A stretch of 64,000 nucleotides of DNA from Escallonia rubra. Taxonomy: Eukaryota; Streptophyta; Magnoliopsida; Escalloniales; Escalloniaceae. The translations under genes were made by a program, and so were the position numbers. The notes beneath the pieces are model-generated. The model did not search any database and was not told where the DNA came from. It was given only the letters and a program-made list of their open reading frames with translations. Below, piece after piece: positions 13,596-24,500 of this stretch (position 1 is its first letter; each line of letters starts with the position of its first letter). The DNA is taken from the NCBI GenBank assembly GCA_033065855.1, contig JAVXUO010003231.1:186001-250000 (forward strand), read 5' to 3'.

Positions 13596-13597
<2 letters not shown>
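11816..13597. mobile_element. 1.8-kb MULE of the TA-microsatellite family
   Basis: The termini are GGGAGCTGATCCGTTGAGAG at the left and its inverse (ending GGATCAGCTCCC) at the right. The repeats extend about 100 bp with internal stems: GCTAGCAACTT pairs with AAGTTGCTAGC, and CCGTCCAC with GTGGACGG. Palindromes of the GTCCGCTA...TAGCGGAC type occur near 11930, 11982, 12036, 13324, 13396 and 13461. TA repeats flank both ends (11772-11815 and from 13598). The interior (about 12060-13270) is pyrimidine-rich and then AT/GC-mixed. It has no transposase, so it depends on another member. Confidence 0.85.
12307..12700 (-). other. Possible captured host-gene fragment inside the 1.8-kb MULE
   Basis: On the minus strand from about 12700 to 12307 there are two overlapping protein-like stretches. 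One frame reads RIWGGSIWRELNGEGHVIYY and the next (12513-12307) reads MFEQECENDDGVIILELTEL. The amino-acid mix looks like real protein rather than repeat translation, which would fit transduction of gene pieces by a Pack-MULE. I cannot name the source gene, and the frames are not joined by an obvious intron. Confidence 0.35.

Positions 13598-13630
<33 letters not shown>
13598..13630. repeat. TA microsatellite between two MULEs
   Basis: About 16 TA units separate the right end of the 1.8-kb MULE from the left end of the 12.3-kb MULE. It is part of the original TA core of the host MITE and masks the target duplications. Confidence 0.95.
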
Positions 13631-13633
<3 letters not shown>

Positions 13634-13887
13634 AGCTGATCCCTTGACAGCGCTGGCAAAATAGGACATCTTGCCAGCGCGATCTGGCCGTCCATCCCGA
13701 AGGGATGGACGGCCCAGATCACTTTTTTTTGCGGCGCTGTCAGTCGTCCGCTACACTATGTAGCGGACGGACCTTTTTACCATCTTGCCCTCGTTCACCC
13801 GTCCGCTAGACTGTGTAGCGGACGACATTCTTGGGCCCACATCGTCCGACAAAAAGTAGTCCGCTACACAGTCTAGCGGACGACTGT
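13631..13887 (+). repeat. Left terminal inverted repeat of the 12.3-kb MULE
   Basis: It contains, in order, the 12-bp tip, a stem-loop with arms CGCTGGCA and TTGCCAGCG, a second stem-loop (13687-13711) with arms GCCGTCCATCCC and GGGATGGACGGC, then GTCCGCTA palindromes near 13745, 13801 and 13858. In MULEs such subterminal motifs are where the transposase binds; that role is inferred here. Confidence 0.85.
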
Positions 13888-14501
13888 CACAACTGCACAA
13901 TTCTGACACAATAGTGACTTGTGTGTACTTTTATTTCTGAACATCATAACGTTGTCGGCAATGCTGTCCGCTACACAGTATAGCGGACAGTATTGCCCAT
14001 CCCCAAAACCTGCTCAATTTTCTTTTAGCACAATTTTCTTCTCCTTCGGACTCGCTTCCATTTTCAGCTGCCTTCAAGCTTCGAGTAACACTTGCTTCAA
14101 GCTTCGCTCAAGCAAGGTAAGTTTGCTTCAAGTTTTCTTGATGTTCTAGAAATTTGTCACTGTATTCATCAATTTGTGATTTTATACTCTAGATTTTTTG
14201 TGATGTTCTAGACATGATGTTCATCAAAAAGGTATAATTTGTTAACTTTATATTTAATTCATTATAGTTTAATTCAATTTTTTGGCATGATGAATTCGTC
14301 TATTTATCTTACTAATTTAAATTTGTTATGTTCAATAAATTAATAATTGTTAATTTGGAGACACTTTTGAGATTATGCATACGGTATGTTTGTCATCCTA
14401 AATTGGTCTATTCGCCAAGGTAATTTTTAGGTAATATTTTCAGTTAGAAATGCCATTTGATTGTTAAGCGTAGTCTATTTCTACACAGCTTTTGTTTCAC
14501 A

Positions 14502-15763
14502 ATGTCTGATTTCGTGTCAAGCTCCAACGTCCCCGTAGATGCTAGTGATCCGTATCTAGGACAAACATTTGCTACGTTGGAAGAAGCTGAAGAATGTTTT
14601 CGAGCGTATTCATTGAGGGTTGGTTTTGGCATTAGAATAAAGACTTCAAGAACGAGCACCATAACGAGAAAGATATGCTCTCGCTTATACGAGTGCCATA
14701 GGAGCAAAAACCCAGTGCAAAATGAGACACGCGTAGGCAATGATGACAGTGATGACGAAATAGGATATCCGCGTAGAAGACGGGACTGCTTTGAGCGCGC
14801 AAATTGCCAGGTCAAGATGTTCGTAAGCTACAAACCCAAACAAGACCATTGGCTTATTACCAGCCTGGAACTGGCACACAATCACCCGTTAGTAACCCCT
14901 TCTAAGGTGAGTCAGATGCATCAACACAAGAAGATGGGTAAGGTCGCAAGGAGCCTGATTCAGACAATGAGCAATGCGCGACTAGGACCTACCGACATGA
15001 TTAATGTTCTTGCTGAACAGGCTGGGGGAATTCAAAATTTGACCTTTAACACGACAGACGTTCGTAACGCGGTCCGAACCCATAGACGAGCCGCGTATGA
15101 CCTCAATGATGCTCGGTGACATGTGTTTGCAAGAAGTTTGAGTTCCATGGCATCCTGTGTAGACACGTTCTGCGGTTTTTCACCCAGAAGAATATCAGGA
15201 CAATCCCCGATAAATACGTCTTGCCACAGTGGACGAAAGGTGCAAACAGGTTGCACGGTACCATTTCCTTTCCGGAGCACCCGTATACTGACTTTGAAGA
15301 ATCAGAGACGTTGCGGTATAATCATCTGGTGACGATGTTCACCCGTTTGTTCGTAAAGGGTGCTGCTACAATGGTCGGTTATAAACATCTCCTCGAGGTA
15401 GCTCAGCAACAAGAGCCCATCGTCGACCAGTTGGAAGCAGCTTCAGTCACCAACGCGGTTGACACCGAGCCAACGACGAGATCAGAAGACGACGAGCCGG
15501 GGGAGGAAGACGACAATGATATCCGGCCGTTGGATCCAATTATATCGCAAACGAAAGGCCGCAAGAGATCTACGCGGATGAAAAGCTCAATTGAAACGGC
15601 AACTCAACCTAAAAAGCTGCGAAGGTGTGCATTGTGCAACAAAATGATTGACCACGACAAGCGGAACCATTACAAGGCACTGGGGATAAGTCCAGGGGGT
15701 TTGCAAGACGGGGAAGAAGATGACGCCGAAGATGAGGACGGACAAGCTGTAGTGGACCTTTAA
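14502..15763 (+). pseudogene. FAR1/MuDRA-type MULE transposase with its DDE core deleted
   Basis: The start ATG at 14502 follows a 5' leader with a likely intron (donor near 14117, GTAAGT; acceptor near 14441). The first frame (205 residues to the TGA at 15117) has a FAR1-type DNA-binding zinc finger: C59, C65 and C102, then H126-N-H128 within LELAHNHPL. It ends just past the point where the MULE DDE domain should begin. At 15116 the frame shifts and continues as a SWIM finger (TCVCKKFEFHGILCRH, pattern CxC..CxH) plus an acidic C-terminal tail (to 15763) that ends with a CxxC/H-like CALCNKMIDHDKRNHYK segment. The roughly 1.2-1.4 kb encoding the catalytic DDE core is therefore missing and the junction is out of frame. 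Family members bind element ends and cut DNA; this copy can at most bind. Confidence 0.8.
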
Positions 15764-15769
15764 TTTTTT

Positions 15770-15945
15770 GTATAAGTTTGACATTTGTAATAATTTTTAT
15801 GGCATGATAGACATTTGTATAAGTTTGACATTTGTAATAATTTTTATGGCAAGATAGACATTTGTATAAGTTTGACATTTGTAATAATTTTTATGGCAAG
15901 ATAGACATTTGTATAAGTTTGACATTTGTAATAATTTTTTACCTA
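15770..15945 (+). repeat. 47-bp tandem repeat, about four copies
   Basis: Units starting at 15770, 15817, 15864 and 15911 share GTATAAGTTTGACATTTGTA followed by ATAATTTTTATGGCAAGATA. They lie immediately downstream of the transposase stop codon, in its presumed 3' UTR. Confidence 0.9.
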
Positions 15946-16034
15946 ATAATTTTTCGACCGAATACTGGAATGTTTTTACCATCTGATGTATAGCGGACGG
16001 ATATACAGGGACCTAATTTTTTGGTCTTCATTTA

Positions 16035-16870
16035 TGTCCGCTATACTATATAGCGGACGGCGCAGCAGAAAGCTCCACCCATCTAAACTTAGAAAAATTT
16101 GGTCTTCATTTTACGTCCGCCATACAATGTAGCGGACAGCATAGCAGAAACTTTGGTCTTCATTTTACGTCCGCTATATAATGTAGCGGACGGCATAGTA
16201 GAAACTTTGGTCTTCATTTTACGTCCGCTATACAATGTAGCGGACGGCATAGCAGAAACTTTGGTCTTCATTTTACGTCCGCTATACTATATAGCGGACG
16301 GTGCAGCAGAAAGCTTCACCTATCTAAACTTAGAAAAATTTGGTCTTCATTTTACGTCCGCCATACAATGTAGCGGACGGCATAGCAGAAACTTTGGTCT
16401 TCATTTTACGTCCGCTATACAATGTAGCGGACGGCATAGCAGAAACTTTGGTCTTCATTTTACGTCCGCTATACAATGTAGCGAACGGCATAGCAGAAAC
16501 TTTAGTCTTCATTTTACGTCCGCTATACTATATAGCGGACGGCGCAGCAGAAAGCTCCACCTATCTAAACTTAGAAAAATTTGGTCTTCATTTTACGTCC
16601 GCCATACAATGTAGCGGACAGCATAGCAGAAACTTTGATCTTTATTTTACGTCCGCTATACAATGTAGCGGACGGCATAGCAGAAACTTTTGGTCTTTAT
16701 TTATGTCCGCTATACTATATAGCGGATGGCGCAGCAGAAAGCTCCACCCATCTAAACTTAGAAAAATTCTCTACCTACATTTGTCCGCTACATTGTATCG
16801 CGAACGGAGCATGAGATTTAAAAAAATTGTCTACCTTGTCCGCTACATTGTATAGCGGACGGCACAGCAG
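16035..16870. repeat. Array of GTCCGCTA...TAGCGGAC palindromes with a 241-bp higher-order period
   Basis: Monomers of about 53 bp carry a GTCCGCTATACAATGTAGCG-type palindrome followed by CATAGCAGAAACTTTGGTCT. Palindromes occur near 16035, 16115, 16170, 16223, 16276, 16357, 16410, 16463, 16516, 16598, 16651, 16706, 16782 and 16838. Every fourth unit carries a variant spacer (AGCTCCACCTATCTAAACTT), which produces a 241-bp higher-order repeat (16115, 16357, 16598). The array lies between the 3' ends of two convergent genes. The same palindrome fills the element termini. The array yields spurious 171-residue frames. Confidence 0.95.
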
Positions 16871-17044
16871 AAAGACTAAACTTCACTACTTAGAAAATTT
16901 TTGCACCATTTCGTTTTCCACATTTCAATCATTCCCAATGAGGCCAAAAAACAAACAACTGAAATCAATCAATCAGTAATCGACAACAGAAATCAACACA
17001 AATCAAATCACACCAATGAATCACGGTTTATGTAAAAAATACTA

Positions 17045-18485
17045 GGGATAATATCAGTTATATCCCTCACTTTAGGGGTAAATTACAGCCGAGGACACAG
17101 GTTTGCGTTTATATCACTTATGTCCGTTGACCAGACAGAATACGAACGGTGTTAAAATTTTGCATGAAATGACATGATTGCCCTTGAGACCAAATCCCTC
17201 CCCCCTCTCTCTCTCTCTCTCTCTCTCTTCCCTTTCTCTTCTATTTCTCTCTTCTTCCATCACCCTCAACCTCTCTCCTTCCTCTCTTTCTTTTCCCATC
17301 CTCTCTCTCTTTTTCCCCTTCTCCCACTCTCCAACCCCCCACCACCTCCATAGAACACACAATCAAAACTCGCACGACACACACCCAAACCCACGAAATT
17401 TGGCATTAAACCCCAATTAGGCATCACAACCAGAATCTCATTTGAACCATTGCCCGTGGGTACACGATTCGCAATGACCAGTCCCGACAACGAGCGATTT
17501 GAGGATACGGACGAATCGATCGACGATCATGGGACCAACGAGTCGTCGTCGTCTCGTGAGATCTCCGAGAATTCGGGAGATTCGAGGCAGGGCGGTGAGG
17601 CTGGGCTAACGGGGCGTTTGACGGACATACTTGTGGATGACGGTGACGGGGATCTGTTGTTCGAAAGGGAGGATGGGGTTCTGCAGTGGCTGCAGGCCCT
17701 AGATATGCAGGTTATGGGGGCCTGCCGCACGGCTGAGCGGCTCAAGCCGTTGCTGAAGTTGAACCAGACGAGCGGCGCGGCGGAGGATCGGTTTCTAGCT
17801 CATCTGACCCAGGTGCGTTTTCTCGAAATACTGTGGAACGTCACCCATCTCACAGAGTCGTTGCACACCAGCCCTGAGCCCATCATCAGCTCCACGAACT
17901 CTACCGAGTCCACCCCGTGACTCAGGTTCTTCTCAATGTGCCGTGGTGGTGGTGGTGGATCGAATCTGTGATGGGTTTGTGGTGGGTTTGGTGACTTGTG
18001 ATTCCCCGTTGACTGGCTGGTTTATGACTGAAACGACGGTGGTGGTGCGTATGGCTGGACTGATGGTGGTGGTGTGGGTGGGTATGGTGGTGGTTTTGGT
18101 TTTCGTGTTGGAGGTGACGCCGATGGTGGGACGACCGTGGAGGTCGTAGGTGGTGGCATTTTGTTTTGGAATTAGACATTAGAATTAGATAGAGATGGGA
18201 AGACAGAATCAAGATTATGAGAGCAAGAAGAGAAGAAATGGAAAGAGAACAGAGAAAATGGGAAGGAAGAGGATATGTATAAAATATGTATTAGGGGTAA
18301 TATTGTCATTTTCAAAATATGATATTACCACATCAGCAAAAACCGTTAGTTAGGGTCACAGAACCCTAACGGTGGTCATATATGATACACAATTTTAACT
18401 TTTTGGATAAGAGTGCAAATTTTTAAAACTTGTGTCTTTGACTGTAATTTACCCCTAAACTCAGGGATATAAGTGATATTATCCC
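17045..18485. mobile_element. Pack-MULE (1.44 kb) inserted in the larger MULE
   Basis: The termini are GGGATAATATCAGTTATATC at the left and, in reverse complement, GGGATAATATCACTTATATC at the right, with the inverted repeat running on through GGGGTAAATTACAG. The flanking 9-bp duplication AAAATACTA is perfect (17036-17044 and 18486-18494), the Mutator hallmark. The interior carries a GC-rich, gene-like segment (17450-17920) downstream of a CT-rich leader, the usual make-up of a Pack-MULE. Related elements are at 53193-55493 and 54148-55282. Confidence 0.9.
17450..17920 (+). pseudogene. Captured 5' fragment of a conserved plant gene of unknown function
   Basis: The 156-residue frame starts with an acidic, Ser-rich N-terminus and then reads LFEREDGVLQWLQALDMQVM, GACRTAERLKPLLKL and [12 protein letters not shown] recognise this as the conserved start of an uncharacterised single-copy plant protein family. 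At CTGACCCAG/GTGCGT (about 17812) there is a splice-donor-like junction where homology to that family appears to stop, so the last 30-odd residues are probably intron or other captured sequence. It sits wholly inside the 9-bp-flanked MULE, so it is transduplicated rather than the native locus. There is no evidence that it is expressed. Confidence 0.6.
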
Positions 18486-18524
18486 AAAATACTATTATGA
18501 TACAAATCAAATCACACCAATGAA

Positions 18525-21500
18525 TCACGGATTCTCGTCATTAGCCGGATTTTCTCTAAACCTAACCGCTCTAGGCCGGCGTTTCATAATTTGCCAAGCT
18601 ATTCTATATCTATAGGTTTCAACTTCTGCTTGGCTCCAGACGGTCGCCTTGAGGCTCTCAGAGCGACAAATGAAATCCATGTACATGCAAAGGAAGACGC
18701 CGCAGTCCGAAGTGTTACGTTGCTTGGGCCTCCTCTTCTTCAATCGCCTATCGAAATTTGGCCGCGCCAGTACGGGGTCACCACGGACACGATTGACCAT
18801 TGCACAAAAAATATTCTGCGAGAAACAGAAAATGGCGTAAGACACGAGTTAAAATTTATGGCAAGATAGAATCAGAGCATTATACAACGATCGTGATATT
18901 ACCAATGAGTCCAACTGGGCTCTGTACATCTGCAGCACAGGCATACCGAGAGTATCGTCGTGGAGACTGTCGATCACCGATACGACTTTACTTGTTGGGG
19001 CGTAGCAAACCAAGTACCAGTGGCTTTCCCCTAGAAATGGGATTAGAAACACATCGGCAACACTTGCGCTCACCGGACTATCCCTATTAAGATACGCTCG
19101 TAGGTTAGCGGACGGTCTCCACTGGGCCAACTTTTTCTTCCCCCTATGTTCGACCCACTCCCGCCATTCAGACACTAGGATGCTATGAAAAAAGGCATCC
19201 AACAAAAAAACGGCCGGATAGGTCGGCTGCTGCCGACACCTTTCCTTCAGAATCTCCACGTTGGTGGAGACGACACCGTTGTCTAACCAACTCCCCGGAG
19301 CCAGGGAGGCCAGTTCTCCCCACGAGCAACTGTAATCCATGCCCTCCGGATGATCCACACTATACGACGCGTTGTCATGCCGGTAGCCGCTAAAATAACG
19401 CTTTCTGATTATCTGGCATTTATGCGGCTTTAGGGGCTTCAACGGATGCCCTTTGCGATATTGCCCTCGGGGGTCGACCGGGGGATATTGCACTCCTTCG
19501 GGGGGGTCGACCGGGGGATATTGCACTCCTTCGGGGGGGTCAACGGGGGGGGGGGGTGTATTGCCCGCCTTCGGCAATAGATGGTCCTGCCCACAGGACA
19601 ATGGGCAGTGTCTCGGACAGACTGATGTTTCCGAAACCCCAGTCTTGCGTGACTTGACTCTGAGAGAGGGGTTGGGGTTCCGAATCCAATAGCAAAGAGA
19701 AGGAGGGTGCACTGTAATCTTCCCACGGCGCTTGAGCCTGGCCCATGGTGCTTGGCGGTCCCCAATCACCACCCATTTCCGGTACAGAGGGAAAACCATA
19801 TCCCTGGCTCACTCCCGAAGTCTGTCCCGAGGGATCGGTGCATCCCTCGGGAACAAACGGCCGCTGCCACCCCGGATAACCCATTCCCGGGGTGACGCCC
19901 GAAGGCCGTCCCGATGCTTGCCACAAAAAATTCCCGCAGCCATATGCCAACGCTTCAGCCTGTTGGCAAAGCTCCTCGCCCATGGCATCCACCAAATCAT
20001 TCCGCTCGCTCAACTTATGGAAGAAGGCGAACGAGGCATTAACCTACATCCAGAGTAGGGATGGCAATGGGGCGGGTCGGATGCGGATCTTCTAAAATCC
20101 GAACCCGCCCCACTAGTCATGGAACTTCGCCCCGCCCCGCCCCGCCCCGCCACCGGGTTATTTATGTGAAATACCATAACCGATCCTATGAGAATGTGGA
20201 AATCCCGCACCCGCCCCGCCCCGCCCCGCCCCGCTCTCGTTGAATCGATTGTACCCCTCACCCCTGAAACACGAGCCTTCGGCAGAGAAGAAGGCAGCGA
20301 AGCCGGCGTAACCTTCGACAGAGAAGAAGGCAGCGGCGCCGGCGTAGCCTTCGGTGGAGCCGTCGCAAGCTCGACGGCAGCGGCGCCGGCGTAGCCTTCG
20401 GTGGAGCCGTCGCAAGCTTGACGGCAGAGGCGCCGGCGTAGCCATCGGCAGAGAAGAAGGCAGCGGCGCAGGCGTAGCCTTCGGCAGAGCCTTCGGTGGA
20501 GCCGTCGCAAGCTCGTCGCCGTGCGGTGGAGAGTGGGCTGAGTCGGTGGCTGAGTGAGAGAGCCAGAGAGAAGGTCGTGAGAGTGAGAGAGCCAGAGAGA
20601 AGGTGAGTGAGAGAGCCAGATCGTGAGAGTGAGAGAGCCAGAGAGAAGTTGGGACAGATTTAGGGTTTGGGAGGAAAAGAACATATATATAGTACAGGAT
20701 GGATGGCTAAGATCAAATGATATATTAGGGTAAGTATACCGGGGCGGGGCGGGGCGGGTCGCGGGGCGGTTGGGCAAAATACCATACCCGGTCCTAACCC
20801 GCTACGGGTTTTTTTTTTAAATACCATACCCGCCCCGTAGTCCGATCAAAGTCAAAAAAACCCGCTCCTAACGGGGCGGATATCCGCCGGATCGGACTTA
20901 AATTGCCATCCCTAATCCAGAGAGATAATAAATAAGTAACTTCGTACACACTTAGAATGATCAAGTTCAATTAGAAGCACTGGTTGGGCAACTTACCAGA
21001 TTGTATGCCATGTGCTCATCGATCTGACCCCTAGGGTGGTACTTCTCCCCGCGTTCAAACCTTACTGGAGCTACTATCCTCCGGGTGATGCTGTAGTACC
21101 ACTCATTGTACTGTTCGATGCTGATGACGGAGTCAGGCTCCGACACAATGGTCGCCAGCGTGTCCTGCCAGGAATTCCAGACCTCAATTTCACGCGTGCA
21201 CAAGTCGTGCGTATTCGCCCTGCCAAACCGTCCGACACCCGGTGGGTTCCTGTTAAGCCTCATATCTGGCGCGCCGGCTGGCAACCCCTGCAGGCAGTCA
21301 AAATGGCGCATAGCGCGATCTGGCAGCTGCCACTCTGCGACCTCGAAGTGGATCAGGGGTGTGCGTTGCAACTCGGAGAGCGTGAAGACGAACGACTCTC
21401 CCACCCGTCGTGCCAAACGTTTGTACGGTGCCCATCGCATCTGGCCAGGAGATAACGAGTTGAGCTCCCCCCGATAGTATGAAATGTTGTGATGGGGATC

Positions 21501-24500
21501 GTCTCTCCTCTCGTAGTGGGTTTCCTTCTGGCTGTACTCCCAGGCGCACAACCGAGGCCACACATTATCTGTTCCGTCCCTACGCCTGGGTGCGCCGGTA
21601 GCAAGGTGTTCATAAGACCACACTTGAGAGCAAAGACATTAAATAAAGTATCGTCAACATTTATTGTCCATTCAACAAAAAAAAAAAAAAAAAACAATAA
21701 AGAGCACGTAATGAAGAATTGTATGATATACCTGCAATAGCGAGAGACATGCACATATCGCTTTGGAGTCGGGCCTCGTTGCCTTGTGCAATGCTCGGTA
21801 CAGGTATGCAAGAGTTGCTGCACCCCAGGCATAATCCCCAACCTCAGTCAGGTTACGCAAAAACGGTAAATATTTGACGCTGACCGTGTTCTTCGACGTC
21901 GTTGGGAATAATATTGCCCTCATCACCCACCAGAGGAAGGCTTGTGTGTACAGCACAAGGTCATGGCCCGTATAGTTTTCTGGCAAAACCCCGTAGGTAT
22001 CTACCAACCACTTCAACTTGATACCACCACTGCTAAATTGATCCTGGGGTATCGAAGTAAAGAAGTCCCTAGCGGTCCTCTTATTCGTTGCTTCGGACGG
22101 ATGAGCTATTACCGGCCGCCCCGTCACCGGTAACCCTAAGATGAACCCTACATCTTCTAGGGTAATTGTCATCTCTCCGAGAGGGAAGTGAAACGTATTC
22201 GTTTCACTTCTCCACCTTTCAACAAGGGCACCTATTAAGTGCCGGTCAAGTTGTTGAAAGATCTGCCCATGCGTGAAAATCCCAAACCCAATCCCACGCA
22301 GTAATCTTTTCTGGGTTCTGTTCAATTTCCAGGCGTTGAAATTATCGCTTACTTCTACCGTGTTGACAAGTGCTCTTTCCTACGAATTAATAAATATTAT
22401 TTAAGCAAAATAAACGATATACAACGTTCGCAACTGAAAAACGTAAGCAAAATAAACGATATAATCTTGTTCCCAACCCATTCTGGTCGCACCCAAAGGC
22501 CCACTACGGTCCCACTTTGCATGACACGTCCGCACAAGCAACATACATTTTCAACGCTCACAACCGGTCAAAGCATGCACGCTCAAGTAACGTGACCAAG
22601 CCTCATGACGCTTCGACCGTCGCACTTCGCACGTTGTCCATCGACGCGCCATGACACTTGCCCAAGGAAGTTGGCCTTGGCCTCCCCCTTGGGGTCGGCC
22701 TCGGCCTCGGCCTCCCCCTTGGGGTCGGCCTCGGCCTCGGCCTCCCCCTTGTGGCTTAGCACCTTCACTTTTCTTCAAGAGGCCTTGCATCCTTCGCGAC
22801 GCCCTTCGCCCATCATCCGGACATCAACCTCGCGACGTCCGTCGTGCATCACCTTACGGACGTTCGTACATCAACCTCGCGACGTCCGTCGTGCATCACC
22901 TTACGGACGTTCGTACATCAACCTCGCGACGTCCGTCCTGCAACAACCTCTCGTCGCCCGGACACAACTCCGCGACCCCCGTCGCCCGGACACAACTCCG
23001 CGACCACGTCGCCCGGACACAACTCCGCGACCCCGTCGCCCGGACACAACTCCGCGACCCCCGTCGCCCGGACAGAACTCCGCGACCCCGTCGCCCGGAC
23101 ACAACTCCGCGACCCCCGTCGCCCGGACACAACTCCGCGACCACGTCGCCCGGACACAACTCCGCGACCCCCGTCGCCCGGACACAACTCCGCGACCCCG
23201 TCGCCCGGACACAACTCCGCGACCCCCGTCGCCCGGACACAACTCCGCGACCCCGTCGCCCAGATACAACTCCACGACGCTCATCATCCGTCGCCCGGAC
23301 GTCGTCTTCATGACCCCCGTCACCGACGTCTGGGCGTCACACTCCAACACTTCGCCGCGCCCGTGCGCCGCGCCGCTGATACAGCCGTGCCCCCAGGCTC
23401 TCTGTCACACTACCGTGCCCCCGGCCCCATAAGCACTTTGTCGCGCCCATGCGCCACCATTGACACCAACGTGCCCCCGGCACCTTACGCACTCTGTCGC
23501 GCCCATGCGCCACCATTGACACAAACATGCCCTCGGCACCTTACGCACTTCATCGCGCCCATGCGCCACAATCATGTCATCATGCCCCCGGGCACCTTAC
23601 TCACTTCATCGCGCCCATGCGCCACAATCATGTCATCATGCCCCCGGGCACCACACTCATTCATCACACCATGCGCACCTTGCCTTGGTCATGGAACATG
23701 CTTCAACCCACTCTCCGGAGTGTACATCATCCGCGGGGATAGGCGACTCCTCCGGGACACTATCTCTGCCAGGGAGCTCTTCAACTCCCCTTCCGCCAGG
23801 TAGACGGCTCCTCCGGGATGCTACCTCGGCCAGTCGGGTAGACGGCTCCTCCGGGATGCTACCTTGACATGCTCCGAGTGCTCCGGCACAAGGACTCACC
23901 CGCGGGGATAGGCGACTCCTCCGGGACACTATCTCTGCCAGGGAGCTCTTCAACTCCCCTTCCGCCAGGTAGACGGCTCCTCCGGGATGCTACCTCGGCC
24001 AGTCGGGTAGACGGCTCCTCCGGGATGCTACCTTGACATGCTCCGAGTGCTCCGGCATAAGGACTCACCCGCGGGGATAGGCGACTCCTCCGGGACACTA
24101 TCTCTGCCAGGGAGCTCTTCAACTCCCCTTCCGCCAGGTAGACGGCTCCTCCGGGATGCTACCTCAGCCAGTCGGGTAGACGGCTCCTCCGGGATGCTAC
24201 CTTGACATGCTCCGAGTGCTCCGGCATAAGGACTCACCCGCGGGGATAGGCGACTCCTCCGGGACACTATCTCTGCCAGGGAGCTCTTCAACTCCCCTTC
24301 CGCCAGGTAGACGGCTCCTCCGGGATGCTACCTTGGCCGGCCGGGTAGACGGCTCCTCCGGGATGCTACTTTGGCCTGCGGAATAGACGACTCCTCCGGG
24401 ACACTATCTCCGTCAGGGTGCCTGCGTGACTGGCCTACGTGCTCCGGCACTGGGGGCTTGCGTCGGCACCCCTAGGGACTATGACCCCCGGGTCACTTCG

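Noticed and set aside
14457-14501. Start of the transposase upstream of 14502
   Set aside because: The frame upstream has no ATG; the first in-frame ATG is at 14502, which is followed by typical coding sequence.
16099-16855. Two 171-codon frames with repeated LVFILRPLYNVADG
   Set aside because: Direct translation of the palindrome array; the 241-bp higher-order period explains the repeated frames.
15970-16870. CRISPR-like array (regular repeats with spacers)
   Set aside because: The spacers are themselves repeats, no cas genes exist, and the context is a plant transposon.
22583-23803. Overlapping frames of up to 319 codons on both strands
   Set aside because: They follow the 27-bp and related GC-rich tandem repeats; the period is a multiple of three, which keeps frames open by chance.
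23657-24291. Three identical 87-98 codon minus-strand frames
   Set aside because: They are copies of the 169-bp tandem repeat, not a gene family.
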